Shown here: piece by piece, positions 51,875 through 61,535 of the stretch | Layout: the number at the start of each line of letters is the position of its first letter | How positions within the stretch are numbered: the first letter of the stretch is position 1 | NCBI GenBank assembly: GCA_047501485.1 | Contig: JAZDRN010000008.1 | Span: 62,001-126,000 of the forward strand | Reading direction: 5' to 3' | Source: Ancrocorticia sp047501485 | GTDB taxonomy: Bacteria > Actinomycetota > Actinomycetes > Actinomycetales > Actinomycetaceae | Length of the DNA stretch: 64,000 nt | Notes under the pieces: generated by a model | The model's input: only the letters and a program-made list of their open reading frames with translations | What the model was told of the DNA's origin: nothing | Database searches by the model: none | Position numbers and translations under genes: made by a program

Positions 51875-54109
51875 ATGGCCCAGCAGCAGTATTCCGATCG
51901 AGCTGACAGCTCCTCACCGGACCAGCCCCACGGCGCATCTGCCCGTCCACTGGGCCGTCCGCGAGCCAAGGGTGCCAAAGGGTGGCTGAGAATCCTCCTT
52001 CCCTCGCTCATCGTGCTGGCCTGGGTGGCGATTGCGGGTGCAGGCGGACCGTTGTTCGGCCGGATTGACGAGGTCTCCTCGAATGATCCGACGGCGTATC
52101 TGCCGAATTCCGCGGAATCGACCGAGGTCAGTGTGCTTTCGCGTGAGTTCTACGATTCCGATGAGATTCCAGCTGTGGCCCTAGTCGTTGCCGACGACGG
52201 CGTCCTTGAACCGTCTGATCTTGAAGCCGTCTCTGCGACCGCTGAAAAGCTGGGGGAGGTCGAGGGCATTGGCGCCCTCTCCCCACCCATTCCCTCCGAC
52301 GACGGCGTCGCCGTCCAAGTTTTCGTGCCGGTCGATGCCGCCTCCGATCTTGCGCTCGCGGTCGATACCATCCGCGCGCACCTCGATAGCGAACTCCCAG
52401 ATGGGCTGAGCGTCTACGTGACGGGGCCGGCGGGGCAGACCGCGGATCTGGTCGAGGCATTTGGCGGCATCGACGGTCTCCTCCTGGCTGTCGCGCTGGT
52501 GGCGGTGTTCATCATCCTGCTGGTGGTCTACCGCTCGCTGCTGCTGCCCCTCGTCGTCCTGATCACCAGTGTCTTCGCGCTCTGCGGTGCTCTGGCGGTG
52601 GTCTGGTTGCTTGCGCGCGCGGACCTCTTCCTCCTCAACGGCCAGACGCAGGGCATCTTGTTCATCCTGGTGATCGGTGCAGCCACAGACTACTCGCTGC
52701 TCTACGTCTCGCGCTATCGCGAGGCGCTGGTGAGTAACAGCAGTAAGTGGGCCGCCACGAGACAGGCGTGGAAGGCCGCCGTCGAACCCATTCTGGCCTC
52801 GGGTGGAACCGTCATGGCGGGCCTGCTGTGCCTGCTACTCAGCGACCTCAAGTCCAACAGCGTGCTCGGGCCGGTGACGTCGATCGGGATCGTCTTCGCG
52901 ATGTTGGCGGCTCTCAGCCTGCTGCCGGCCGCGCTAGGCCTCGCCGGGCGGGCGGCATTCTGGCCGCGCCGTCCGAAATTCGATGCCGGCCACGGGGAAC
53001 GAGCGCACTTCGACTATTCGGGGGTGTGGGGCCGGACAGTCCGCTGGGTCGAAGGCCATGTGCGCCCCATCTGGATCGTCACCACGGCGGCCTTGCTCAT
53101 CGGAGCGCTGGGCGCTGTCACCTTCAAGGCCGGTGGCGTGGCGCAGTCCGAGCTGGTCCTTGGAGCCTCAGAGGCACGAGATGGTCAGGAGGCTCTGGCG
53201 AAACACTTCCCGGGCGGTTCCGGAAGCCCGGTGAACGTGATCGCGGATGCCGACCAGCTGGACGACGTCGTCGCCGTTCTCACCGAGTCTCCCGGTATCG
53301 ATTCCATTGCCGTCATCGCAGCCGAATCGCCGAGTGGGCAAGCCCCGATCTCGCCAGAGGGTGTGGAGGCCGTTGGGCCACCGGGCACACCCGCGCCTTC
53401 GCCGACCACGGTGGATGGGAAAGTATTGCTCCAGGCGACCCTGGTAAGCGCGGCGGATTCGGACGATGCTCTGCAGACGGTCGTCGATCTGCGCACGGAT
53501 CTCCATGAGAGAGCTCCCGGAACGCTCGTCGGCGGTACCACGGCTACGACTCTGGATACCGTGGCAGCCTCGGTCCACGACCGCAACCTCATCATTCCCA
53601 TCGTGTTGGCAGTGATCTTGTTGATCCTCATGGCATTGTTGCGGGCCGTCGTCGCCCCGATCATCCTGATCCTGACCACGATCCTCTCCTTCGGAACCGC
53701 GATGGGTGTGGCGGCCGTGGTCTTCAACCACATCCTCGGCTTTCCCGGCGCGGATCCGGCGGTGCCGCTGTACTCCTTCGTCTTCCTCGTGGCCCTTGGT
53801 ATCGACTACAACATCTTCCTGATGACCCGTGTGCGAGAGGAGAGCCGCAAACATGGAACGCACGAGGGGATCGGGCGGGGGCTCGCCGTCACGGGAACGG
53901 TGATAACCTCTGCGGGCGTCGTGCTTGCCGCAACATTCGCAGCATTGGCGGTGATACCGATTCTGTTCCTCGTGCAGCTGGCCTTCATCGTGTCCTTCGG
54001 CGTGCTGCTCGATACCTTCATCGTTAGGACGTTGCTGGTGCCCGCACTCGGGCTGGAGATCGGGAAGGCAATCTGGTGGCCTTCGAAGCTGGCGCGGGGT
54101 AAGGCCTGA
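51875..54109 (+). CDS. MMPL-family RND transporter
   Basis: 744 residues from ATG 51875 (GAAAGG upstream); a GTG at 51854 is in frame. About 12 membrane segments in two MMPL halves, each with a large extracytoplasmic loop: first half LPSLIVLAWVAIAGAGG, loop, then VALVAVFIILLVVYRSLLLPLVVLITSVFALCGALAVVW and the proton-relay-like GAATDYSLLYVSRYRE; second half VLAVILLILMALLRAVVAPIILI and ALGIDYNIFLMTRVREE. Related proteins export lipids, drugs or cell-envelope precursors. Cargo unknown. No adjacent regulator. Confidence 0.9.
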   Translation: MAQQQYSDRADSSSPDQPHGASARPLGRPRAKGAKGWLRILLPSLIVLAWVAIAGAGGPLFGRIDEVSSNDPTAYLPNSAESTEVSVLSREFYDSDEIPAVALVVADDGVLEPSDLEAVSATAEKLGEVEGIGALSPPIPSDDGVAVQVFVPVDAASDLALAVDTIRAHLDSELPDGLSVYVTGPAGQTADLVEAFGGIDGLLLAVALVAVFIILLVVYRSLLLPLVVLITSVFALCGALAVVWLLARADLFLLNGQTQGILFILVIGAATDYSLLYVSRYREALVSNSSKWAATRQAWKAAVEPILASGGTVMAGLLCLLLSDLKSNSVLGPVTSIGIVFAMLAALSLLPAALGLAGRAAFWPRRPKFDAGHGERAHFDYSGVWGRTVRWVEGHVRPIWIVTTAALLIGALGAVTFKAGGVAQSELVLGASEARDGQEALAKHFPGGSGSPVNVIADADQLDDVVAVLTESPGIDSIAVIAAESPSGQAPISPEGVEAVGPPGTPAPSPTTVDGKVLLQATLVSAADSDDALQTVVDLRTDLHERAPGTLVGGTTATTLDTVAASVHDRNLIIPIVLAVILLILMALLRAVVAPIILILTTILSFGTAMGVAAVVFNHILGFPGADPAVPLYSFVFLVALGIDYNIFLMTRVREESRKHGTHEGIGRGLAVTGTVITSAGVVLAATFAALAVIPILFLVQLAFIVSFGVLLDTFIVRTLLVPALGLEIGKAIWWPSKLARGKA

Positions 54110-54226
54110 GGCTGACGGACGGCGGGTACGCGTACCGGAGGGAGCGTCGAGTTCCATCGGAGGGTCGAGGCGGAATGAGCGATCCTGCCCTCACCTACCG
54201 CGTACGCTCCGCCTGCGGCGTGGGGG

Positions 54227-55036
54227 CTATGCTCCCGCCTGGCACGTCGGGCACCAGAAGAGGTTTCTTCCCCCGATGGTCTTGGTGAGAATCGGAGAGC
54301 CGCATACCCAGCAAGGCTGGCCGTGGCGGCGATAGACGTAGACCTCACCGCCGTGGTCGTCGACCCGTGGCGGGCGTCCCATGGCGGCGGGCTCGTGTTC
54401 GGGGCGGACGGTATCGATGCGGCCTCGTTCCAGGCCGACCTCCATCAGCGTCACCATGTCGTCCCAGATCTCTCGGGCGCGCGCGGCACCGATAGCCTTG
54501 CCCGGTGTACTCGGATCGATTCCCAACCGGAACAAGACCTCCGCGCGGAAGATGTTACCGGTTCCGGCGATGACCGATTGGTCCATGAGCAGGGTCGCTA
54601 TGGGCGCTCGCGAGCGCAGCACCCGGTCGATGAACTTCTGTGGGTCGGCATCCGCACGCAGAGGGTCCGGCCCCAGCCTGTCCACAATGGCCTGGACCTC
54701 GGGTGGATCGAGTAGCGCGCAGGCAGCAGGTCCCCTCAGATCGGCGGTGCTCTCCCCGTCTGTGAGACGCCAGCGAACCTGGCCGACCACGGGCGGCTCT
54801 CCGGGCAGGAACCGCAGCGTGCCGTAAATCCCCAGGTGGATATGGACCTGTGCCTGGGTGGATTGGAACGCCACGAACAGGTGTTTGCCCCACGTTTCCG
54901 CGTCCTTCAGAACGTCGCCGTCGAGCAGTGCTGCACCCGTGAAACGTCCCTGCGGGCTGGATGAAGCGATATTGCGGCCGGAGAAGTTCTCGACGACGGC
55001 GTCGGCCAGCCTGTGGAGCACGTGACCTTCGGGCAT
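54227..55036 (-). CDS. Fpg/Nei-family DNA glycosylase
   Basis: 269-residue base-excision repair enzyme. The catalytic N-terminus is PEGH (Pro2 nucleophile, Glu3), the endonuclease VIII-like variant rather than the PELPE of MutM. The helix-two-turn-helix is in LLMDQSVIAGTGNIFRAEVLFRLGIDP and the C-terminal zinc finger CWVCGSPILTKTIGGRNLFWCPTCQ has all four cysteines. It matches the actinobacterial Nei2-type group. Removes oxidised bases and nicks the strand. Confidence 0.92.
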   Translation of the reverse strand: MPEGHVLHRLADAVVENFSGRNIASSSPQGRFTGAALLDGDVLKDAETWGKHLFVAFQSTQAQVHIHLGIYGTLRFLPGEPPVVGQVRWRLTDGESTADLRGPAACALLDPPEVQAIVDRLGPDPLRADADPQKFIDRVLRSRAPIATLLMDQSVIAGTGNIFRAEVLFRLGIDPSTPGKAIGAARAREIWDDMVTLMEVGLERGRIDTVRPEHEPAAMGRPPRVDDHGGEVYVYRRHGQPCWVCGSPILTKTIGGRNLFWCPTCQAGA

Positions 55037-55268
55037 GGGGTTCCTTTCTTTGGCATATACATCCTATGTGGTATTGCGCACGTGAGATCGTTCTGTCCGT
55101 GTCCCGCCGTGACTGCTTTCGGTGCGAAAGGCGACCTCGTATCTGAATGCCCAGGCCTTTGCCCTCTGCGTCTCCAGGCCTTTGCCTCGATCCTCCCAGA
55201 GTCGTACCAGCGTGGACGGCGTAACGTTGGCGCGTTTGCAGAAGGCAACCCCATGGAAAGGCTCATCG

Positions 55269-55862
55269 ATGAACAAGACCACCGGCCAGCGTAACGGAAC
55301 ACAGAACACTGCGCAGATCATCAGTTGGGTCGTCTCTCTGGCGACGTTGGCGGTGGGACTCTTCCTGTACTTCACGGGGAAGTCCAGTTCCGTGACGGCC
55401 CAGGTCGGCGCCTCGGACGGAACTATCACGGATCCCAACGAGTACTACCAGAGAGTCACTGACGGAAGCTCGGCGGTGACTCTGGGGTCGGCGCTCATCG
55501 CGGTCTCGATCGTGGTATTGGTACTGACGCTGGCCCTCTTCACCAGGCCCGTGGTTGCGGTCGAATCAAGGATGCTCGCGACTGGCGATCGGGATCCTCA
55601 TGAGCCCGAGATCGCCGACCCGGACGAGGCGGGTTCGGCCGAGAGCGAGACCGACTCCGAAGCCTCCGAGATAGATGCTTCTTTCCCCGAGGCAGAGGAC
55701 GGCGACGATGGCACAGGTCGCGAGAACGGGGACGAGGGCACGGGTCGCGAGGACGGCGATGAACCGACTGAACAGAGCCCCGGGGACGAACCTACTGAAC
55801 AGAACCCCGGCGATGAACCTGCCGAACAGAACCCCGGGGATGTCGAACCGAGGCGTTCATAG
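55269..55862 (+). CDS. Two-helix membrane protein with acidic repeat tail
   Basis: 197 residues from ATG 55269 (GGAAAGG six bases upstream). Two membrane helices (AQIISWVVSLATLAVGLFLYF and GSALIAVSIVVLVLTLALFTRP) enclose a short external loop. The C-terminal half is cytoplasmic or surface low-complexity, rich in Glu, Asp and Gly, with an eight-residue unit repeated three times (GDEPTEQ/AEQ plus N/SP; 55757-55840). Function not recognised. Confidence 0.7.
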   Translation: MNKTTGQRNGTQNTAQIISWVVSLATLAVGLFLYFTGKSSSVTAQVGASDGTITDPNEYYQRVTDGSSAVTLGSALIAVSIVVLVLTLALFTRPVVAVESRMLATGDRDPHEPEIADPDEAGSAESETDSEASEIDASFPEAEDGDDGTGRENGDEGTGREDGDEPTEQSPGDEPTEQNPGDEPAEQNPGDVEPRRS

Positions 55863-55889
55863 AGACGCCTTCTTCGCGCACGGCTCCGA

Positions 55890-56444
55890 TCAGTGCTTGT
55901 AGAGCACCTCGAAGAACTCGACGACGATCTTGCCCGCAGGATCGTATTCGATCCCGAGCGCTTCGCATTCTTGGCGGAAGAAGGCCTCGTGCGCAGTTTT
56001 CCAATGCTCGAACGGCCCTTCGCCCTCGGCGGCGGCGATTTCGTGGTCCGCTTCCTGAAATCCGAGGATACGAATCTCGGTATCCCGGATCAGAGCCCGT
56101 GGATGCCCTGCTCCGTCGCAGACGATCGAGAGTTCGCCCACACGTGGTAGGTCGGCGCCTTCGCGCTCGTAAGCTGCCACCCGACTGGATGTCGCCGTCT
56201 TCTCGCCGGAAACCACGAGGCGTGCGAGTTCGTCTGCGACTTCCTTCGTCGCACCGAGCGAGAAGGCAGAGGGACGCAGTGATGCGGTGTCGTCGAGTCC
56301 CGTCAGAACCTCGGTCCGGTTGAAGCCGGCGACGGTTCGCGCACGGTCCCAGAATGCCTCCAGATGCGGGTCTTCGGGTTCGGTTGGGAGCGTGGACTCA
56401 ACCTCCTCCTGGTGGTCAGGTTGGAAATCGGGATGCTCTGACAT
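55890..56444 (-). CDS. ASCH-domain protein
   Basis: 184 residues. The ASCH fold covers about 55-180: AFSLGATKEVADELARLVVSGEKTATSSRVAAYEREGADLPRVGELSIVCDGAGHPRALIRDTEIRI, with the GEKTATSS motif, and the final HEAFFRQECEALGIEYDPAGKIVVEFFEVLYK. Bacterial relatives bind RNA or hydrolyse modified nucleosides; no specific role is apparent. A 50-residue acidic N-terminal stretch precedes the domain. Convergent with the gene to its left. Confidence 0.87.
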   Translation of the reverse strand: MSEHPDFQPDHQEEVESTLPTEPEDPHLEAFWDRARTVAGFNRTEVLTGLDDTASLRPSAFSLGATKEVADELARLVVSGEKTATSSRVAAYEREGADLPRVGELSIVCDGAGHPRALIRDTEIRILGFQEADHEIAAAEGEGPFEHWKTAHEAFFRQECEALGIEYDPAGKIVVEFFEVLYKH

Positions 56445-56595
56445 GGTGGTTCGCCTTTCTCGACGACTTCGCGCATCGTACGTTACCTGGATTTTAGTCT
56501 CTGACTCGCAGGTAAGTCCTAAGGTCCTTCGCTATCGTGGGTTGACGACACAGCGTTCGCGCTCCGATTCGATCAGAATTGACACTCACAGCAAC

Positions 56596-57552
56596 ATGGC
56601 TTTCACAATCTCCCGCCCAAAGTTCCTCGCAGCAGTACTTGGCGCCGCACTCTCTTTGTCTCTGGCTGCCTGTTCCAACACAGGCTCGGATGCAAACTCC
56701 TCCGGCGATTCATCGCCTTCTCAAGCCGAATCGATCGCACCTCCGGAGGTCGATCGGGATCCGACCGGTGAATTGCCGGAGATCTCTTTCGCCGATGGCG
56801 TGCCCAGTATGCAGACGGTGGAAGCCGATCCTCCGGACACCGTGACAGTCAAGACGCTGAAAGAAGGCGATGGAGAGCCCGTCGCGTCCGGAGATTTCGT
56901 CTCGGTGAACTATGCCGGGTTCCTGTGGTCTGACGGTACGCAGTTCGATTCCTCTTACGAATCGGAAACGGCCGCTAATTTCTCGCTCGACAGCGTCATC
57001 CCTGGCTGGAAGTACGGGTTGGAAGGAGCCAAGGTCGGTGACCAGGTTCTTCTGGTCGTTCCGCCGGAGTATGGATACGGGGATACGGAGAATGGTCCGA
57101 TCCCCGCTGGGTCGACCTTGGTTTTCGTTGTGGATATTCTCAGCGCGACGAGCCCCACAACCGATGCACTGACCGAGGCCACCGCGACGAACGCTGAACT
57201 GCCAGCCGGTTTGGAAGTCACCGGCGATTTGGGGGCGGAGCCGAGCATCTCCTACGAGGAGGGGTCGACGGCGCCCGCGGAGGCACAGGTCATCGTGCTT
57301 TCGGAGGGGAAGGGTGACGTCATCGCCGATACGGACACCATTCTCTATCATGGCGTTGGCGGCTACTGGGGCGAAGAGTCCACATCGACCTGGCCCGATG
57401 CCTATCAGCAGGTCGGCTCAGGTGGAGGCGTCGAGATAGTCGGGCAGCACGTCGGCTCTCGTATCCTGCTGGTCTATCCCAAGGATGAGGAAGCTGGGAC
57501 CGAGGCGTCCGTCATGGTCATCGACGTCATGGAGGCAGTGCCAAGCGCATAG
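56596..57552 (+). CDS. FKBP-type peptidyl-prolyl isomerase lipoprotein
   Basis: 318 residues from ATG 56596, giving signal SRPKFLAAVLGAALSLSLAAC; longer readings have no signal peptide at the start. A FKBP domain lies at about 90-175: VKTLKEGDGEPVASGDFVSVNYAGFLWSDGTQFDSSY, VIPGWKYGLEGAKVGDQVLLVVPPEYGYGD and IPAGSTLVFVVDIL, with most binding-pocket positions. The C-terminal half (about 190-318) repeats the layout in degenerate form (ITYHGVGGYWGEES-like and VGSRILLVYP), suggesting a second decayed FKBP copy. It would fold proteins outside the membrane. Confidence 0.88.
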   Translation: MAFTISRPKFLAAVLGAALSLSLAACSNTGSDANSSGDSSPSQAESIAPPEVDRDPTGELPEISFADGVPSMQTVEADPPDTVTVKTLKEGDGEPVASGDFVSVNYAGFLWSDGTQFDSSYESETAANFSLDSVIPGWKYGLEGAKVGDQVLLVVPPEYGYGDTENGPIPAGSTLVFVVDILSATSPTTDALTEATATNAELPAGLEVTGDLGAEPSISYEEGSTAPAEAQVIVLSEGKGDVIADTDTILYHGVGGYWGEESTSTWPDAYQQVGSGGGVEIVGQHVGSRILLVYPKDEEAGTEASVMVIDVMEAVPSA

Positions 57553-57568
57553 GCCCGCGAAATCCAAC

Positions 57569-57615
57569 GTTTGGACACGAAGTACATGGTTTTACGCGCG
57601 ACTTCGTGTCCAAAC
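57569..57615. terminator. Bidirectional hairpin between FKBP gene and sugar importer
   Basis: GTTTGGACACGAAGT (57569-57583) and ACTTCGTGTCCAAAC (57601-57615): perfect 15-bp stem with a 17-base loop between convergent genes. Confidence 0.75.
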
Positions 57616-57680
57616 CTTTGATCTCATGGAGTCGCACCCCTGATCTCGCGAAGCGTCGCACCCCCCCCGACCCCGCGAGT

Positions 57681-58622
57681 TCACTTCTGCGAACCCGCGA
57701 GAAGCGCCTGCACGAAGTAGCGCTGGAAGGCGAAGAACACGAAAAGCGGGACGAGCATCGAGAGGAACGCTCCTGAGGAGAGCACGTCGATGTTCGATCC
57801 GAACTGGCGCAGCTGGGACTGGATGGCTACCGTCAACGGCTGCGACTCGGAGTTCGTAAAGATAAGCGCCACGAGCATGTCGTTCCAGGTCCACAGGAAC
57901 TGGAAGATGGCCAGTGAAGCGATGGCGGGCAGGCCGAGGGGCAGTACGATCTGGAAGAAGATGCGCCAGTCTCCAGCTCCGTCGATCCGCGCGGATTCCA
58001 GCAGCTCTCCGGGGATCTGCACGAAGAAGTTGCGTAGCAGGAAGATCGCGAAAGGCAGCCCGAACGCGACGTGGAAGAGGATCACGCCCAGAACGCTGCC
58101 GTAGATTCCCAGCGCACCGAAGAGGCGGGCCAGAGGGATGAGTGCGACCTGCAATGGTACCGCCAGGAGCACGATGACCCCGATCAGCAGCCAATCGCGC
58201 CCTGGGAACTTCATCCAGGCGAAGGCGTGGGCCGCCAGCGCCCCGAGCAGCACGACGAGGAAGGTCGAGGGAACCGTGATCACGATCGTGTTCCATAGCG
58301 AACCGGTGATCGTGGGGTTGGACAGCAGGTTGGAATAGTTCTCCAACGTCAGCTGCGCCGGCTCGGTGAACACCGTCCACCAGCCTGAGGACGAATTGTC
58401 GCCGCTCGAGCGCAGTGAGGTGAAGAACAACCCCACGGTGGGGATCAGCCAGAACAGGGCTACGACAATGAGCAATACATTGATGAACCCCGAGCTGAGG
58501 ACCCCGAGAATGCGTTGGGCCAGGGTCCTCTTTCCGCGCACGGCGGTCGATGGTGGTGGGGCCACGTCGGCCTCCTCCGGTATGCCGGGGACCGTCAGTG
58601 CGTCCAGATCCGAGGTGCTCAT
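57681..58622 (-). CDS. Carbohydrate ABC transporter permease (MalG/AglG-like)
   Basis: 313 residues, six membrane segments, with N-terminal FINVLLIVVALFWLIPTVGLFFTSLR and the coupling-helix EAA motif ESARIDGAGDWRIFFQIVLPLGLPAIASLAIFQFLWTWNDMLVALIF. The first 35 residues are cytoplasmic and variable. It starts four bases before the partner permease's stop, so the two are coupled. Third gene of a binding protein-permease-permease operon. No ATPase is encoded here; such systems often share an MsmK/UgpC-type ATPase made elsewhere. Confidence 0.92.
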   Translation of the reverse strand: MSTSDLDALTVPGIPEEADVAPPPSTAVRGKRTLAQRILGVLSSGFINVLLIVVALFWLIPTVGLFFTSLRSSGDNSSSGWWTVFTEPAQLTLENYSNLLSNPTITGSLWNTIVITVPSTFLVVLLGALAAHAFAWMKFPGRDWLLIGVIVLLAVPLQVALIPLARLFGALGIYGSVLGVILFHVAFGLPFAIFLLRNFFVQIPGELLESARIDGAGDWRIFFQIVLPLGLPAIASLAIFQFLWTWNDMLVALIFTNSESQPLTVAIQSQLRQFGSNIDVLSSGAFLSMLVPLFVFFAFQRYFVQALLAGSQK

Positions 58623-59989
58623 CGGTCTCGCTCCTCACGGAAGCGGCGAACATTGATAATCATGGAGGGAAGCACCAGCACCAAAAGCAGAATGGCCAGC
58701 GCCGATCCTAGACCGTGGTTGTTGCCTCCGCCGAAGGATACCGTCCACATCTCCACGGCGATGACGTTGGCCGCGGGTTTCGACTGTCCGGGTGGTATCA
58801 CGTACACGAGATCGAAGATCTTGAGGACGTTGATGATCAACGTGACGAAGACGACGACGAGCACCGGAGACAGCAGCGGCGCCGTGATTCTGGTGAATAC
58901 CTTCCATTCGCTGGCTCCGTCGACCCGCGCTGCCTCCTGCAACGTTCGATCTATTGCGGAGAGGCCGGAGGCGATCATCACCATGGCGAATCCGGCCCAG
59001 ATCCAGATGTAGGACAGGATGATCACCGCGTTGATGAGAGAGGGTCCCAGCCAGGACACCCCTTGGAAGCCCTGTTGGAAGTTCGTGGCTGGAAGGGCGA
59101 TCCGATAAGTCTGGCCGGGATCCAGGCCGCTGATTGCGAAGGTGCCGTCCTGACCCGTGGTCGCGTATGCGCTCACGGATCCCTCCGCGTCCACCGCATC
59201 CACACGAATGCCCGGGAGTCCCTTCTTCCCGTCTTCGATCGCGCCGTTCTCGCTCCCTCCGCCACTGACGACGTCGAGGAATACCGTTCCGGTTATCTCT
59301 GTCGGTCCGGCGGTCGACGGCGAAGCGGCCTGCTGTGCGTCTTCGGGAACGTTGTCCTGGCGAATGCCGATGAGCGGGAATGTGAGACTGCTGCCCGCCG
59401 ACATCTCCTCGACCGAGGCTATGGTGCCGCCCTCGGCGGCGACATCGAAGCCCTCTCGTGGACGACCGCCCGGATAGCTCGAATCGTCGCTGAAGGCGTT
59501 CTTGACCCCGGCTATCGTCGCATTCACGACGCCGAGGTTCGGATCCTCCTGAAACATGGTGCGGAAGATGACCCCGGCCGCCAGCATGGAGATGGCCATC
59601 GGCATGAAGATGATCAGCCGGAACGCAGTCTTCCAGCGCAGTCTCTCCATGAGAACTGCGAATATCAATCCCAGGAATGTGCAGGCGGCCGGGGCGACGA
59701 TCACCCACATGACGTTGTTGCGGATCGCCGTGTAGGTGGTGTCGTTCGTGAACATCGCGACGTAGTTCTCGAAGCCCACGAATTTGGAGCCGCCCTTGTC
59801 GTAGAACGAGCGGATGAGAGTGTAGATGATCGGATAGATCACCAGGGCCCCGAGCACGATGAGCGCCGGAGCGAGGAAAGACGTGGTGACCAGGCCGCGC
59901 CGCCACCGCCCCCGCTTATGAGAAGCGCCGGAGTTGGCCTTCTCATCGGCGGGGACGGTGGTTGTCTCGACGGATGTGCTCACGCTCAT
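58619..59989 (-). CDS. Carbohydrate ABC transporter permease (MalF/AglF-like) with inserted extracellular domain
   Basis: 456 residues, well above the 290-330 usual for this subunit. Membrane segments at about 37-58, 92-112 and 122-143 precede an insert of about 150 residues (165-312), after which TM segments resume at INAVIILSYIWIWAGFAMVMIASGL with the EAA motif EAARVDGASEWKVFTRITAPLLSP. Within the insert, 233-300 (TGTVFLDVVSGGG ... KGLPGIRVDAV ... YATTGQDGTFAISGLDPGQTYRIAL) looks like an SdrD-B/carboxypeptidase-regulatory beta-sandwich. It would face outward, toward the binding protein. Confidence 0.88.
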   Translation of the reverse strand: MSVSTSVETTTVPADEKANSGASHKRGRWRRGLVTTSFLAPALIVLGALVIYPIIYTLIRSFYDKGGSKFVGFENYVAMFTNDTTYTAIRNNVMWVIVAPAACTFLGLIFAVLMERLRWKTAFRLIIFMPMAISMLAAGVIFRTMFQEDPNLGVVNATIAGVKNAFSDDSSYPGGRPREGFDVAAEGGTIASVEEMSAGSSLTFPLIGIRQDNVPEDAQQAASPSTAGPTEITGTVFLDVVSGGGSENGAIEDGKKGLPGIRVDAVDAEGSVSAYATTGQDGTFAISGLDPGQTYRIALPATNFQQGFQGVSWLGPSLINAVIILSYIWIWAGFAMVMIASGLSAIDRTLQEAARVDGASEWKVFTRITAPLLSPVLVVVFVTLIINVLKIFDLVYVIPPGQSKPAANVIAVEMWTVSFGGGNNHGLGSALAILLLVLVLPSMIINVRRFREERDR

Positions 59990-60018
59990 CTCCTTGGGTC
60001 AGAGGTTGACCGGGAAAT

Positions 60019-61326
60019 CTACTCGTAGGCTGCCTGCGCTGCCTCTTCCAATCTCTGCTGAGTGCCTTCGATGTCCGAGGGGTTCTCGTAGAAGGAGATC
60101 ATCTCCTGCCAGAAGCCCTGCCCCGGGGTTCCGCCGAAGGCGCTGGGGGTCATATCCGACATGTCGAAACGAAGGGTCTCGGCATTGGTAAGTGATTCCG
60201 CGATCTGCCGGGAGACGTCGTCGGGATAGGTCGCGGTGTCGACCTCCTTGTTGGGAGAGAGCAGGCCGCCCTCTGGGATCCAGGTCTCCGCCGCCTCAGG
60301 TGAGGCGAGGTACTTCATCAGGGCAGCCGTGGCTTCGTCGTCGACAAGCTGGACGGCGACGTCGCCGCCGGAAACGACCGACGAAGGCGAACCGTCGATG
60401 GAGGGGAACTCGTAGAACAGGGCGTTCTCGCCGACGGCCGAGTTGCCATCCTCTGCGATGTTGCCCGCAACGAAGTCGCCCTCGAATACGGTGGCAGCCG
60501 CGGGATCGGCACCGAATACCGCCGTCACGCTATCGGGGAAGGAGCGCTGCGCACCTCCGGGCTGTAGAGCATCGCTGCTCCACAGCTCCGCCATCACTTC
60601 GAGGGCCGTGGTCACAGACTCATCGGTCCATGGGATCTCGTGGTTGGCAAGCTGGTCGTAGAGTTCTGGCCCGGCAGTTCGCAGATAGACGTTCTCGAAC
60701 CAGTCCGTCAACGGCCATCCCACGTCCGCTCCCACGGAGATGCCGGAGTAGCCGGCGTCCGATATGAGCTGGAGCTGCTCCATGAAGGAGTCCCAGTCAT
60801 GGGGGACCGTCGCCCCGGCTTCGTCGTAGAGGTCCGCGTTGTACCAGACGGTGGACTTGTGGGCGGCCTTGAACCAGATGCCGTAGAGGGTGTCCTCGGA
60901 CGACCCGAGCTCGATCCAGCTCTCGTCGAAGTTCTTCTCGACGTCGGCCTTCGTCTCGTCGTCGAGCGGGATCAGATCACCGGAGGCCGCCAGGGATTCC
61001 AGTAGTGCCGGCTGACTGATGACGGCGACGTTGGGTGGCGTATTGCCTTCGATCTGCGCCTGAAGGTAGGCCGGACCGTTGTCTCCGAAGCTCGTGTAGT
61101 TGACGGTGGCGCCGGTCTCCTCCTCGAACTTATCGAGAACCTTCTCGAAGTTCGTCTGCTCAGACCCGGACCAGGCGGCCGCTACGTTCAATGTCTGGCC
61201 GGAGAAATCCCCCTCGATGGAAACCTCCGGCTCACTATCCCCTCCGCTGCACCCCGCGACAAGCGCAACCGCTGCACCTGCTGCGATCACGGAAAGGGAT
61301 TGACGTTTGAAGCTGTGACGCATCAT
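60019..61326 (-). CDS. Extracellular sugar-binding lipoprotein (AglE-like)
   Basis: 435 residues from the ATG complement at 61324-61326, five bases after AAAGGAG; the next codon is also ATG. Signal SVIAAGAAVALVAGC with lipidated Cys. Family 1 binding-protein fold: GQTLNVAAAWSGSEQTNFEKVLDKFEEETGATVNYTS, YLQAQIEGNTPPNVAVISQP, LYGIWFKAAHKSTVWYN and the C-terminal hinge. The overall pattern resembles alpha-glucoside/disaccharide binders (AglE, ThuE). The operon also has the two permeases. Ligand not determined. Confidence 0.9.
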   Translation of the reverse strand: MMRHSFKRQSLSVIAAGAAVALVAGCSGGDSEPEVSIEGDFSGQTLNVAAAWSGSEQTNFEKVLDKFEEETGATVNYTSFGDNGPAYLQAQIEGNTPPNVAVISQPALLESLAASGDLIPLDDETKADVEKNFDESWIELGSSEDTLYGIWFKAAHKSTVWYNADLYDEAGATVPHDWDSFMEQLQLISDAGYSGISVGADVGWPLTDWFENVYLRTAGPELYDQLANHEIPWTDESVTTALEVMAELWSSDALQPGGAQRSFPDSVTAVFGADPAAATVFEGDFVAGNIAEDGNSAVGENALFYEFPSIDGSPSSVVSGGDVAVQLVDDEATAALMKYLASPEAAETWIPEGGLLSPNKEVDTATYPDDVSRQIAESLTNAETLRFDMSDMTPSAFGGTPGQGFWQEMISFYENPSDIEGTQQRLEEAAQAAYE

Positions 61327-61535
61327 CTCATCTCCTTTGAATCTCATGTTTGCGACGTCGTCGTCTCACCCATTCACTTGAGACGTGAGGTGGCTAACAT
61401 ATTCACACTATGACGGAGTGGTGATGGGTGCAAGAGCCGCGGCTGATTCGCGCGAAATACCCGGATGAAAACGGGCTTGAAGCGTGTGGGGGCAGGCGTC
61501 GAGAGGGTGAGACGTGGGAGCGAAGAATGCGGGCT

